Origin: Singulisphaera sp. GP187
Lineage (GTDB): Bacteria > Planctomycetota > Planctomycetia > Gemmatales > Gemmataceae
DNA length: 64,000 bases
Direction: 5' to 3'
Assembly (NCBI GenBank): GCA_945861245.1
Contig: CAMAUE010000001.1
Location: forward strand, 62,001-126,000
Shown: positions 46,921 through 56,600 of the stretch, in pieces
Numbering within the stretch: the first letter of the stretch is position 1
How the letters are laid out: each line of letters starts with the position of its first letter
Notes under the pieces: model-generated
Seen by the model: only the letters and a program-made list of their open reading frames with translations
What the model was told of the DNA's origin: nothing
Database searches by the model: none
Program-made: the position numbers and the translations under genes

Positions 46921-49701
46921 CTAGGAGCGTGCCCGCGGCATGGCGCCGTCGTCATCGTTTTTCTTCATGTGGAAGCTCAGATGGACTGCCAACGCTTGCT
47001 CTGCTACCAAGACGAGCAGCAGGATCAGAAACAACCACGGCGACTCGGAAAACTCACTTTTGCGAACCAAAAGGTCGTCGGACATGCGAATCGTGTCCTT
47101 GGCCGGCTCGATAAGTGTTTGCTTCATCTCGTCGTTACTTAGACGCTTGAGATCGCCTTCACGTGCGGTATCGACGTTAAACACATGGGCAAACGTCGCG
47201 ATTGGCGCCTTGTCTGGTGCGTTCTGATCGACGAGATGCGAGAGATACAGTCCAGGCTGGACGTTGCGTTCCAGAGGAAAAATCAACGTGTTTTCTTGGG
47301 TCGTCGGGAAGACATCGCCGAGCTTGATGTCCTCCGCGGGTTTGCCGCCGGCTTTCTTGAAGTGGCGAACAATTTTGGGCTGGATACCTTTCATCGCGTC
47401 GGCGTCGAGTTCGATTTTCACGTCTTCGGCGCCGACGACGAGATTGGCATCGGTGCCCGCACTGGAGAGGTAGTTTTGCAGTTCCCAGATAAACGGCGCG
47501 TAAAGAATGCTCGCCGCCGAACCGCCGCCCCAATCGTTCCAGTCTTTGCCTGCGGTTGACATCATGGCAACGACCTTGCCCTTGCCGAACGATTGCGACA
47601 GAACGAAGGGATCGCCATAGTTGACCTGGAAACGCAGCCGTTCTAGCGAGCCTTTGAGTGCGAGCACTTTGTCGTCACTGTTGGCCCAGAATTCGGTCAT
47701 GTCGGGGAAGGTATCGCGCAATTTCGCCTGGGGCGAGCCACGATCCGTGAGGAGGGCCTGAATCCGGTTCGCAAGTTGGAACGCCCGCGCATCCGAATCG
47801 TTCTTGACAAGTTGCACGATCTCATCCAAATGCGTCCTAAGTCGAGCGTGGTATTTCTTCAGATCGGCATTCGCCAGAATCGCGCGACCGTGGGTATCGA
47901 CCAATTCCTTGACCTCATTGTCAGAGTTCCTCGCTAGGGCGTCATTTGGCAAGGTCGCCAACTCGAAGACTTTGCCTGGAACCTTTTTCCACAAGGCGCG
48001 ATTCACTTGGAAGAAACGTTTGATCGGCAAGTTATTCAATGGTGCCCGAAACTGTGGATCGGGGAACATCTTGCCAAAGATCGGCACATCGCGGTCAGCG
48101 CCGAACTCGTCGTCGCGGATCAGCAACTGTGGCGAATCGCTCGGCTTGGATTCCAACTCCGATTCATTGGGCGGCGGGAAAAAGTTGTCCCTGATCGGCG
48201 CGGGGAATAGTCCCTTGCCTTCGCGATAAAACGATTTGTTGTACCACGCGGCATTGACGAGCGGGCCCATAAAGATCGCCACGCCGCCGCCGTCGTTGGT
48301 GTAATTTTCGAGATTCGCTAGTTGCTTCGGCGTCAGGTCGCGGACGTTGGCGAGGATGATCGTTGGATACTGGTTCAGGTCGGGCCGTTCGAGCACCTTG
48401 GCCGGGTTGCCCGGATGCATTTCATCACCGAATACGACGTTGTAGCTGCCTGGCACGGAGATGAGACTGGTGCGCAGGAAGAAGCTGTCTTTGCCTTCAT
48501 CACGGCCTTTCGGATCGCCATCGATGATGAGCACGGGCACGCGTTCGCGCACCTCGACCGATGCCCAGCGGATGTTGTCGGCGGCGAGGGCGTCGTTTTC
48601 CAGCGCACCGAGCTGCGGGCTTTGCATACGCACACTCAGATGGGCGTGATTGTTCTCGCCGGCCTTGACCTCGGTGAAGCGATGTTCGAAGGTGACGACG
48701 GTGATTTTTCCCGGAACGAGCTTAATTGGGTTATGCGGGTTGAAGTTAATGTCGAACATGTCCTTCCCGGTCGTCTCGTCGCGGGCCATCAGGCTCATCT
48801 CGATCTGTTTGCTACCGAAGTTCATGATGGTGACGTTGAACTGAACCGGCATGTTCTTGCCGACAATGCGCGTATTGGGCCGAAAGTCGATGATACCGAC
48901 GTTATCACGTGAGGCCGGGATGCCGCCCAGCTTGATTTCTCGCCTCGGCGAAACAGTATCGGCTGGGATGATCTTCAGTTTGTCCTTGTTCTTGTTCGCC
49001 AATTCAACGAGCTCCTTGACCAGCACATCGCCCTCGGCTCCCGTCCAATCCCGATGCCGAAAGTCGCCAATGATGTGCAGTGTCGCCGGGGTGTCGGCGT
49101 ATTTGGTGAGGAATTCCTTGGCCAGCTTCAGGGCGCGCAGCGTGCTGACGTGTGTCAGACTCGGCTCGATGTCGCCGATGTCGCGTTCCACTGCCTTTCG
49201 GCGTTCGTCGTCGCTAAGCTTTTCGTACACTTTCGGCTGATAGTCTTTCTCAAGCAGTTTGGAGAGCTGAATCAGCACGAGCCGATCGTTCGGATGGCCT
49301 TGAGCGATGCCTTTGACGATCTTCTTGATGTCGTTGCGAGCATTATCGAGACTGTTCCGCGGAGCGCCTTCTTGCTTCCAGGTGTCTTGCGTGCTGAGTG
49401 TGTCATCAAGGATGACGATATGAAGATTCGGCTTGCCGAGGTTGTTGTCCGAGCAACCGACGAAACGAGCGACCAAGAGACCGACGAGGGCGATCAACAG
49501 GCAGCGCAGCGCCAGGAGCATCAATTGCTCGATGATGAGCCGACGGCGGGTACGCTTTTGGGCTTTGAGCAAAAACTCCATCGCCGCCCACTGTATGCGC
49601 TTGAAGCGCATCCGATTGATCAAATGAATGATGATCGGCACGCTGATGAGCGCGGCAGCAATGAATAGAAAGCCCGGATTCGCAAATATTAGCGACAGCA
49701 T
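46921..49701 (-). CDS. BatA/VWA-like membrane protein
   Basis: 926 residues. N-terminal BatA region: FANPGFLFIAAALISVPIIIHLINRMRFKRIQWAAMEF and a second helix LLALRCLLIALVGLLVARFV. A VWA-like domain follows (LHIVILDDTLSTQDTW, MIDAS D-x-T-x-S instead of D-x-S-x-S). Later comes a glutamine-amidotransferase-like part (YPTIILANVRDLTPKQLANLENYTNDGGGVAIFMG) and a C-terminal membrane helix (SPWLFLILLLVLVAEQALAVHL). It lies 63 bases downstream of the DUF58 gene. Expected to act with MoxR and DUF58 in an envelope complex. Confidence 0.87.
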   Translation of the reverse strand: MLSLIFANPGFLFIAAALISVPIIIHLINRMRFKRIQWAAMEFLLKAQKRTRRRLIIEQLMLLALRCLLIALVGLLVARFVGCSDNNLGKPNLHIVILDDTLSTQDTWKQEGAPRNSLDNARNDIKKIVKGIAQGHPNDRLVLIQLSKLLEKDYQPKVYEKLSDDERRKAVERDIGDIEPSLTHVSTLRALKLAKEFLTKYADTPATLHIIGDFRHRDWTGAEGDVLVKELVELANKNKDKLKIIPADTVSPRREIKLGGIPASRDNVGIIDFRPNTRIVGKNMPVQFNVTIMNFGSKQIEMSLMARDETTGKDMFDINFNPHNPIKLVPGKITVVTFEHRFTEVKAGENNHAHLSVRMQSPQLGALENDALAADNIRWASVEVRERVPVLIIDGDPKGRDEGKDSFFLRTSLISVPGSYNVVFGDEMHPGNPAKVLERPDLNQYPTIILANVRDLTPKQLANLENYTNDGGGVAIFMGPLVNAAWYNKSFYREGKGLFPAPIRDNFFPPPNESELESKPSDSPQLLIRDDEFGADRDVPIFGKMFPDPQFRAPLNNLPIKRFFQVNRALWKKVPGKVFELATLPNDALARNSDNEVKELVDTHGRAILANADLKKYHARLRTHLDEIVQLVKNDSDARAFQLANRIQALLTDRGSPQAKLRDTFPDMTEFWANSDDKVLALKGSLERLRFQVNYGDPFVLSQSFGKGKVVAMMSTAGKDWNDWGGGSAASILYAPFIWELQNYLSSAGTDANLVVGAEDVKIELDADAMKGIQPKIVRHFKKAGGKPAEDIKLGDVFPTTQENTLIFPLERNVQPGLYLSHLVDQNAPDKAPIATFAHVFNVDTAREGDLKRLSNDEMKQTLIEPAKDTIRMSDDLLVRKSEFSESPWLFLILLLVLVAEQALAVHLSFHMKKNDDDGAMPRARS

Positions 49702-49764
49702 GACCGTTGATTTCCCATGTTATCCGTGATGCGTTTGAGCGACGCCAACTGGTTGACGGCTGGC

Positions 49765-50706
49765 TCACCCAGGCGATTGCGACTTGGCCGGCGCTTTCGC
49801 CATCGCCTCGCGGTGATGGAGAAATTTCGACAAAGCCGCGTCGAGGTAATCTTTCGTGCTGATGAGTTGATAGTCGATGCCTTTGCGTGAACAACCGCGG
49901 CGGACTTCCGTGAGATATTCCTCGACGACTTCGACATACCCCTGCCGAAGGGCACGCGGATCGCACACAACGGCATCGGGGCCTTCGAGGTCTTCAAATC
50001 GCGTTGTGCCGGCAAACGGGAATGTCAGTTCGTCTTCATCCATGATGTGGAACATCAGAATATCGTGCCGGCCATGACGCAACATTTCGATGCCGCGAAA
50101 GAACTCCTCGCGATTGACGAAGACATCGGAGATCATCACGACCATGCTGCGGTTGGGGATATTTTCCGCGACTCGCCGGATAATGCGTTCGATATTCGTT
50201 TTCTCGCGAGGCCGACTGACATCGAGCGCTTTCAGGATCGCGTCGAGATGATTATGTGCGCTGCGTGAGGGCACGACCTGGCGCACGTCGTCGTCAAAAG
50301 TGATCAGGCCGACGGCGTCCTGTTGATGCAGCAGCATGTAGGCCAGGCTCGCCGCCACCGTGCTGGCATAACTGTACTTGTTCAACGGCCCGGTTCCGTA
50401 CTGCATCGATGCGGACACATCGACGACTAATTGGCAGCGCAGGTTCGTCTCGGCTTCGTACTGCTTGATGTAGAACTTGTCGGTTTTCGACCAGACCTTC
50501 CAATCGAGATGGCGAACATCATCGCCTGGCGTGTAGTCGCGGTGCTGCACGAACTCGACGGAATGCCCGAAGAACGGACTGCGGTGCATGCCGGAGATGA
50601 ACCCCGTGACCGCCTGCTTCGCGCGGAGATCGAGCTGCGAGATGCGCGCGATCGTCTCGGGGTGAAGGAACCGCTTCGGATCATCTTGCGTTTTCGCTTT
50701 TGCCAC
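49765..50706 (-). CDS. DUF58 protein (VWA fold)
   Basis: 313 residues from a GTG at 50706, which gives MAKAKTQDDPKRFLHPETIA, the usual N-terminus. The open frame reaches 50769 only by reading through a palindrome (MSSFPRAAWERV), so I reject that start. DUF58 signature RDYTPGDDVRHLDWKVWSKTDKFYIKQYEAETNL, and a MIDAS (VVDVSASMQYG, near 96-100) followed by VGLITFDDDV and MVVMISDVF. Cytoplasmic partner of the MoxR ATPase encoded 74 bases upstream; typical of MoxR-DUF58-VWA operons. Confidence 0.9.
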   Translation of the reverse strand: MAKAKTQDDPKRFLHPETIARISQLDLRAKQAVTGFISGMHRSPFFGHSVEFVQHRDYTPGDDVRHLDWKVWSKTDKFYIKQYEAETNLRCQLVVDVSASMQYGTGPLNKYSYASTVAASLAYMLLHQQDAVGLITFDDDVRQVVPSRSAHNHLDAILKALDVSRPREKTNIERIIRRVAENIPNRSMVVMISDVFVNREEFFRGIEMLRHGRHDILMFHIMDEDELTFPFAGTTRFEDLEGPDAVVCDPRALRQGYVEVVEEYLTEVRRGCSRKGIDYQLISTKDYLDAALSKFLHHREAMAKAPAKSQSPG

Positions 50707-50735
50707 GGTTGCGTTCTCGGTGAGAGCAATTATTA

Positions 50736-50764
50736 CTCGTTCCCACGCAGCGCGTGGAAACGAG
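50736..50764. repeat. Palindrome ctcgttcccacgc / gcgtggaaacgag
   Basis: 13-bp arms with one mismatch and a 3-base loop, between the MoxR and DUF58 genes. Translated in one frame it gives SFPRAAWERV-type peptides often seen as false N-termini in planctomycete annotations. Confidence 0.85.
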
Positions 50765-50780
50765 GACATTACGTCAGCAT

Positions 50781-51878
50781 TTATGCCGCGAAGATCTTCT
50801 TGAACCGTTCGTCCTTCGTGAGTTCGCCTTCCTTCGATGGCGTTTCCTGAAGCAGTCGTTCGATGACTTTGTCCGTCGTAATGCCTTCCGACGCAGCCGT
50901 GAAGTTCGTCAGAATGCGGTGACGCAACACGGGCAGCGCGAGTGCCTGGATGTCCTCGGTTTGCACATGGGTGCGACCAAACAGCAGCGCCCGAGCCTTA
51001 CCACCAAGCACCAGGTTCTGCACGGCACGCGGACCGGCGCCCCACGACAGCCATTCCTTGATGAATTTCGGCGCACCCGGCTGATTCAGACGTGTCTGGC
51101 GCACCAAGGCCAGCGTGTAGTGCAGGACATGATCGGTGACCGGCACGCGGCGGACGAGCCGTTGCAACTCGAGAATCTGGTCTCCCGTCAGTACCGGCGA
51201 GATCTCCGCCGACGTGGATGTCGTCGTGCGGCGAGCGATCTCGAATTCGTCTTTGAACGTCGGGTAGTTGACGAAAATCTTGAACATGAAACGATCTTGT
51301 TGGGCTTCGGGCAACGGGTACGTGCCTTCTTGCTCGATCGGGTTCTGCGTGGCGAGCACGAAGAACGGATCGGAAAGCTTGTGCCTAATGCGACCGACGG
51401 TGACTTGGCGTTCCTGCATGGCTTCGAGCAGAGCGGCCTGCGTCTTCGGCGGAGTACGGTTGATTTCGTCGGCGAGGATCATGTTTGCGAACAGCGGGCC
51501 GTTGATGAACTTGAATTCACGCATACCGGTCGAGCGGTTCTCTTCGATAACTTCCGTGCCGGTTATGTCCGACGGCATCAAGTCAGGCGTGAACTGAATG
51601 CGGCTGAAGTCGAGCGACAAGCAGCGCGACAGCGAACTGATCATCAACGTCTTCGCCAAGCCCGGCACGCCTTCCAGGATGCAATGGCCTCGACTGAAGA
51701 GGGCGATCAGAAGCTCTTCGATCACCTGCTCTTGGCCGACGATCACGCGGCCGAGCTGATCGCAAAGGCTCTTGTAGGCCGATTTCAACTTTTCGGCGGC
51801 ATGAAGATCATCGCGTGTCAATTCGCTCGTTGACGATAGTGCGGGTACCACGGTTCCTAATGCTTTGATGTCGGTCAT
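50781..51878 (-). CDS. MoxR-family AAA+ ATPase
   Basis: 365 residues. Walker A GVPGLAKT (70-77), Walker [10 protein letters not shown] (about 132-140), sensor-1 [24 protein letters not shown], and C-terminal lid with [13 protein letters not shown]. MoxR ATPases act as chaperones that activate or insert metals into partner enzymes together with VWA proteins. It heads the DUF58, BatA and VWA genes on the minus strand. ATG 51878 has only a weak upstream site (gagtaacga). Cytoplasmic. Confidence 0.94.
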   Translation of the reverse strand: MTDIKALGTVVPALSSTSELTRDDLHAAEKLKSAYKSLCDQLGRVIVGQEQVIEELLIALFSRGHCILEGVPGLAKTLMISSLSRCLSLDFSRIQFTPDLMPSDITGTEVIEENRSTGMREFKFINGPLFANMILADEINRTPPKTQAALLEAMQERQVTVGRIRHKLSDPFFVLATQNPIEQEGTYPLPEAQQDRFMFKIFVNYPTFKDEFEIARRTTTSTSAEISPVLTGDQILELQRLVRRVPVTDHVLHYTLALVRQTRLNQPGAPKFIKEWLSWGAGPRAVQNLVLGGKARALLFGRTHVQTEDIQALALPVLRHRILTNFTAASEGITTDKVIERLLQETPSKEGELTKDERFKKIFAA

Positions 51879-52254
51879 TCGTTACTCAGTATGTTGTCGG
51901 GAAAAAAAAGTACACCCGATTTGTCGCCCGGCGCGGCAAATCGCTAAAGACAATCCTTTCAGGACGCTCGCTGGTGGAATCACGTTAATTTCATGAAGTT
52001 GGCGGCATACGGCAGCCGATGCTACCGATACGGCTTTTTCCTTACCCCACGGCGTTGTGTCAAAATACGATCTCGGCACCGGGTTTCAATGGGCGAAACG
52101 CGGCACTGGCAATCGTTTGAAATCCACCGCAGGCGGGAACGGACCGGCACGAGAAGAGGGAGCTGGGTGGCTCCAATCATGCGAGAAGGTCAAAATCCCG
52201 TCAGGATGCGTTCGGCCTTCGTTGGTAGGTCAAACGCATCCTGGCGTAGCGGCA
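51879..52254. other. 376-base gap upstream of the MoxR gene, with an 11-bp inverted repeat
   Basis: caggatgcgtt (52202-52212) and aacgcatcctg (52233-52243) are exact complements just after the toroid-protein stop and may end its transcript. The remainder has no gene-like frame; the MoxR promoter should be here, but I see no convincing -10/-35 pair. Confidence 0.5.
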
Positions 52255-53391
52255 TTACCTCGTGAACACAGGCAGGCAGTTGTTATCCAACTGCATAATC
52301 ACGCAATAGACGGCGGTCGAGTAGATGGGGCCTGCACCCCAGCTGCCGGTTCCGGTCCAGCCGCCGTCGGCGCCTTGGGCACGGCAGGCACCTTCAAAGA
52401 ACGATTCCTTGTATTTCTTCCATGTGATGCTGGCGATCTCGGTTTTGAACATCTTCTTCCAGCCATCCTCGCCGAGGAAGTAGATGGACGGTGCGTAGTA
52501 GAAATGGGTGTACTCATCGAAGCCAAGCCGAACCCCGCCGCCACCGGGGCCGGTGATGGGGATTGATTTCTCACAGAACTTGAACCATTTCTTGACGTTT
52601 TCATCATTGTAATTACCCGACGCAAAGAAGCAGGCGATCGCCGCTGCCGTCAATGCCGGTCGCCCGCCGCCCGCTGGCGCGCCCATGCCGCCGCGGCCTA
52701 GGCTATAAACCACGCCGCCGTCCACGGTGGTCGATTTTTTCAGGTAGTCGTAGCCCTTGGTTACGATTTCCTTGGGAACCGGGATACCCGCATCGCGGCA
52801 AGCTCGCAACGCCTGCATTTGGGTTACGGTTACGGACCCTTCATCGCTGTCATGGCCTTCGGTCTTTGACGTGTAGAACCAGCCGCCTTGCGTTGATTGC
52901 GCGGAGCCGGCATACTCGACGGCTCGTTTGAGCACTTCACGCAGCTTTTCGCGACTTTCTTTGTCTTGATCTTCGCCGTATGCCGACGCAAGGAACAACA
53001 GCGCGAAGCCGTGCCCGTACATGTAGCGACCGGTTTCGCCGGGGTTATCGGGATTGCCGATGAGGCCGTTGCGTCCGCCGCCCTTTTGTGCACGGCTGAC
53101 GAGGAAATCGACAGCCTTGCGGATATTATCGCGGTATTTTCCTTGGGCCACCGTACTGCCTTCACAGAGAAGCGCGAGGCCGGCCATGCCTGTCATCGAC
53201 ATCGGGTTCTGCCCGTTGGCGCTCCAGCTTCCGTCTTTGGCCTGATTCTTTTTGAGCCATTCCAGGCCCAAATCGATATGTTTCTGATATTTTTCCGGAA
53301 TCGGCTCCGCAGACGCTTGCGAAGCGAACGCCGTGACGATGCCAAATCCCAAGATAACGCCCAACCAACGATAACGATGCAGCCGACTCAT
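52255..53391 (-). CDS. Secreted alpha/alpha-toroid (prenyltransferase/squalene-cyclase-like repeat) protein
   Basis: 378 residues from ATG 53391 with an AAGGAGC ribosome site and a signal peptide (MSRLHRYRWLGVILGFGIVTAFASQASA). Repeats of the QW/terpenoid-cyclase type are visible: KDGSWSANG, STQGGWFY, TVDGGVVYS, GADGGWTG, each after a helical pair (LEWLKKNQ, DYLKKS). There is no DXDD catalytic motif, so it is unlikely to be a cyclase; planctomycete homologues are secreted proteins of unknown role often found beside MoxR clusters. It lies between the PQQ and MoxR genes. Confidence 0.83.
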   Translation of the reverse strand: MSRLHRYRWLGVILGFGIVTAFASQASAEPIPEKYQKHIDLGLEWLKKNQAKDGSWSANGQNPMSMTGMAGLALLCEGSTVAQGKYRDNIRKAVDFLVSRAQKGGGRNGLIGNPDNPGETGRYMYGHGFALLFLASAYGEDQDKESREKLREVLKRAVEYAGSAQSTQGGWFYTSKTEGHDSDEGSVTVTQMQALRACRDAGIPVPKEIVTKGYDYLKKSTTVDGGVVYSLGRGGMGAPAGGGRPALTAAAIACFFASGNYNDENVKKWFKFCEKSIPITGPGGGGVRLGFDEYTHFYYAPSIYFLGEDGWKKMFKTEIASITWKKYKESFFEGACRAQGADGGWTGTGSWGAGPIYSTAVYCVIMQLDNNCLPVFTR

Positions 53392-53512
53392 GGAAGCTCC
53401 TTGCAAAAAGGAGAGGTACTCTCGGTATTTCGGACACTCGCTAATTAATCGACGAACCAATCCCTATTTTATCACCAATTTCGGGCAAATCGCCCATATT
53501 GACTTATTATTC

Positions 53513-53562
53513 GTAAGTTCTCAATAACCCGTCAGCGATTCAACGGGTTATTGAGAACTTAC
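53513..53562. repeat. Exact 20-bp inverted repeat
   Basis: gtaagttctcaataacccgt (53513-53532) and its exact complement (53543-53562). It lies downstream of the PQQ gene and upstream of the toroid gene; a terminator or processing site is possible. Confidence 0.8.
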
Positions 53563-53598
53563 TATTATTCCCAACTTTCATGTGTCTCGTTCTGATTT

Positions 53599-53647
53599 TC
53601 CGCATGCGATTAGCGTTCGCGTGAACACGAAGCCGCATGCGTCATTC
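53599..53647. repeat. Decayed family A element next to the PQQ gene stop
   Basis: ccgcatgcgattagcgttcg pairs imperfectly with cacgaagccgcatgcg. The pattern follows family A with several substitutions on both arms. It abuts the stop at 53648-53650. Confidence 0.6.
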
Positions 53648-56600
53648 TTACTTTGGCCTCACCGGCAATGGGGCCGCCTTGCGTATTGGAACGCGAATGA
53701 CCGGCTGAACAATGCCCGGGAACACTGGGTTCGCAATGAGTTTCGGATCGTCAGGCGGGAATGCTGGATTCCCGGCGAATCCACCTGGCGCGTTGAGCAT
53801 CGCGCCTTGCAACGGCGGCGGGGCTTTGCCATCATCAATGTAGTGCTGAACGGCGCCGCCGAGCCCGATCAGGTTCACCGAACGTGTTTTCAGATCGATC
53901 TGAAACGTCGAGAACATTGGCGCCGCACCGTTGAAATTCCGAGGCCCTGAGTCGTATACCCATTTGCCATTGGTCTTGCTGATACTCTGCGTTACCGACA
54001 CCCAAGTGTTGCCCGTTTTGGGGTTTATTTGGATGTAACGAGTCGTGAAAATCAGCGCGGGCGATACGTCAAAATTATCCACGACCAACAGCTGATTCGC
54101 GATCGGCGTTTGCGAATGCCAGGCCAGGTCACCCTTCTTCCAGGTAATCACCCGATCTTGGGCTTTGCGTTGGCCATCGTTTTTGTGAACGGCAACCACC
54201 CAACCGTTGACCGGTAGGCATCGCGTGGCGTTGTTGAAGTTGTTGAATATCTGCCCCTGGTTCACTTTGCCAAAATCGACCGGGCGATTCAACGCGACAT
54301 AAAACCGATCGCTGTCTTGCAACAGCAACGGATTGCGAAGGTTACGCAAATCCTCGACGTTCACGCGGCCGCCAATTGCGATGTTGGTCGCGACCAATTC
54401 TTTTCCGGTTCGCGAGTCAAGGACGGTGAGTTTGCCATCCGGCTCGATGACACCTGTGATAGCCGAGTCCTCGGTCTGAAGCACAAAGGAGTTTGCTGCA
54501 AAGTTTTTCGTCCAGGCGTCTTTACCTTTGACGATATCGTAGAGCCGCAGCGTGAAGTCATTGCGGCTCGATTGGGCGGAGAGGATTTGGCGATCGATGA
54601 CGCGCACGCGGTTGGAGAAAGCCGCGCTGAAGTCAGGAATCTGCATAATTTGTCCGTCGTTGGCGCGGAAAACTCGGCCAACGCCGACCGCCCCGCCTTC
54701 GTTGGCGTCGGCGATGAACAGATACTGGTCGTCGCCGAATACATGGGAGTTGAGGCCAACGTCGTTCCGCTTCCACATGGTCTTGCCGGTGAGCGGCTCG
54801 ACGACCGTCATGCCTTTTTGCGAAAGCACTGCCACGTACGAACTCTGAACTGTGCCAATGCGACCAATTTGCACGCGGAACCGCTGGTTGTTGAGCTGAT
54901 TCCAGTACATGAATTCGGGGTTGCCCTCGGCATCGGTGACGACCTGTTGGAGGTGGACGAAACCGTTATTCTGGACGATCTCCGTGGTCTGCATTTCCCA
55001 CAGTTTCTTACCGGTATCGCCCTCAAAGCAATAGATCATCACGCCAACCTGGCAGACGACCAAGTGGCCCTTGGAATGGTAGAATCGATGCCGAGCGTTA
55101 GGCAGGTAGGCTGCCGGTTGGCCGGTATTCGGGTTCGTTGGACCGTAAAGGTGCGGGAAGATCATCTGGTTCATTTGAACGTTGCCCAGCGTGATGTCCC
55201 AACGGTTTTTGTCGGCGCCGATTTCGCGCATGATAAGCTTTGGATTAAAGGCATTTGCCTCCAGCATTAGGCGATTCTGCTTTGCAAATCCATTCGGTTC
55301 GCGAGCGGGCAACAGCACAATGCTGGCAGACGCCAGTGGTTGGTATTGGCCCGGCACCAAGTCGCGTGCGGCGATCTTGGCGGTGCCGAACGGATTGCGG
55401 ATTTCCTCAAGGAAGGGCAGGAACCGTTTGTCCGCCGCCAATTCGCTAACAAGATCGGCGCCGGTCTTGTCGCCGCGGACGGGTGCATTTGCGAAATGCT
55501 GGCCAAGTTCGCGATAATACGAAGCAGCCAAGCGCATCGATTCAACGGTGGTCTTTTTCTCTTCGAGCCTTGCAAGCGAGGCCAAGGCGCGACCGCCGCT
55601 CGCCGGCTCGGCGCGGAATTCGCTGCCGAGAACCTGGTGCAGATATAGCTCGGCTTCCAAGAATGCCGTACGGTCGCTGCCATCCATCAACGATTCCGCC
55701 AAACGGATACGTGCTTCACGCCCAACGCGGAACGGCACGTCGAACATGCCGACGAAACTGCGATACTGTTCGACATCTTTTTTCGCTTCGACTGCCTTCC
55801 ACTCGTCAGCGATTTTCACTTCGAGCGGTTCGCGTTGTTGCGGTGTCGCCTTGGCGAGCATGCCGCCGATACGACCTCGCAACCAAACGCCCACGGGAAC
55901 CTTGACCGTCGAATCCTCAGGCGCCGAAATGCCGCCTTGTGTGCGGTGCAAAGGTAACGCGCCGAATTCCTTGTAATGCTGAAACGCCTCGACGAGATTG
56001 CCCTGCTTTTCGCGGCCCTCGCCCATCAAACGGTGGAAGGTGGACTTGCGCCGTTGTTCCTCGGCATTATCCGCAGGGACCACGCAAAGCGATTGATAGA
56101 CCGTGAGGTGCTCTTTGGCGGCGGCTTCGAAATCGACCTGCATCAGATCGGTGATCGCTTCGAAAAGCCGTTCTTTCACGCGTTTCGCCAGCGGGTCGGC
56201 AGGAGTGCGTTGATATGCCTTCAGCAGGCGTTCCACAGCCGAGCCAACCTGGCCGTCCTTGAGCAGCAACTCGCCGTAGTCGGTCAGCTTCGTCAGGTTT
56301 TCGGGATCGCTGGTGGAATCGGTTTTGGCGAGATCGAGTTTCATACTGAGCTGCGGATAGGCGACGATTTCCGTTGCGGTTTGGCTGAGCACCATGTCTT
56401 CATAGAACACGAGGTTGCCTGGCGCGCTGCCCTGAACCGCGGCGCGATTGCGCGCTTTGATTTGGCCACGCTCGATATCGAACGCCATGATTTCGCCGCG
56501 TTTGAGCGGGAGATAGTAGATGCCTTTGCTCGCCACGCCCTGCCCTGACGGGAAATCGCCGGTGTGGATCGACCAGACCTGGCTGCCCGTTTTCACGTCC

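Noticed and set aside
52700-53391. Toroid protein as a squalene-hopene cyclase
   Set aside because: Too short at 378 residues, carries a signal peptide and lacks the DXDD catalytic motif.
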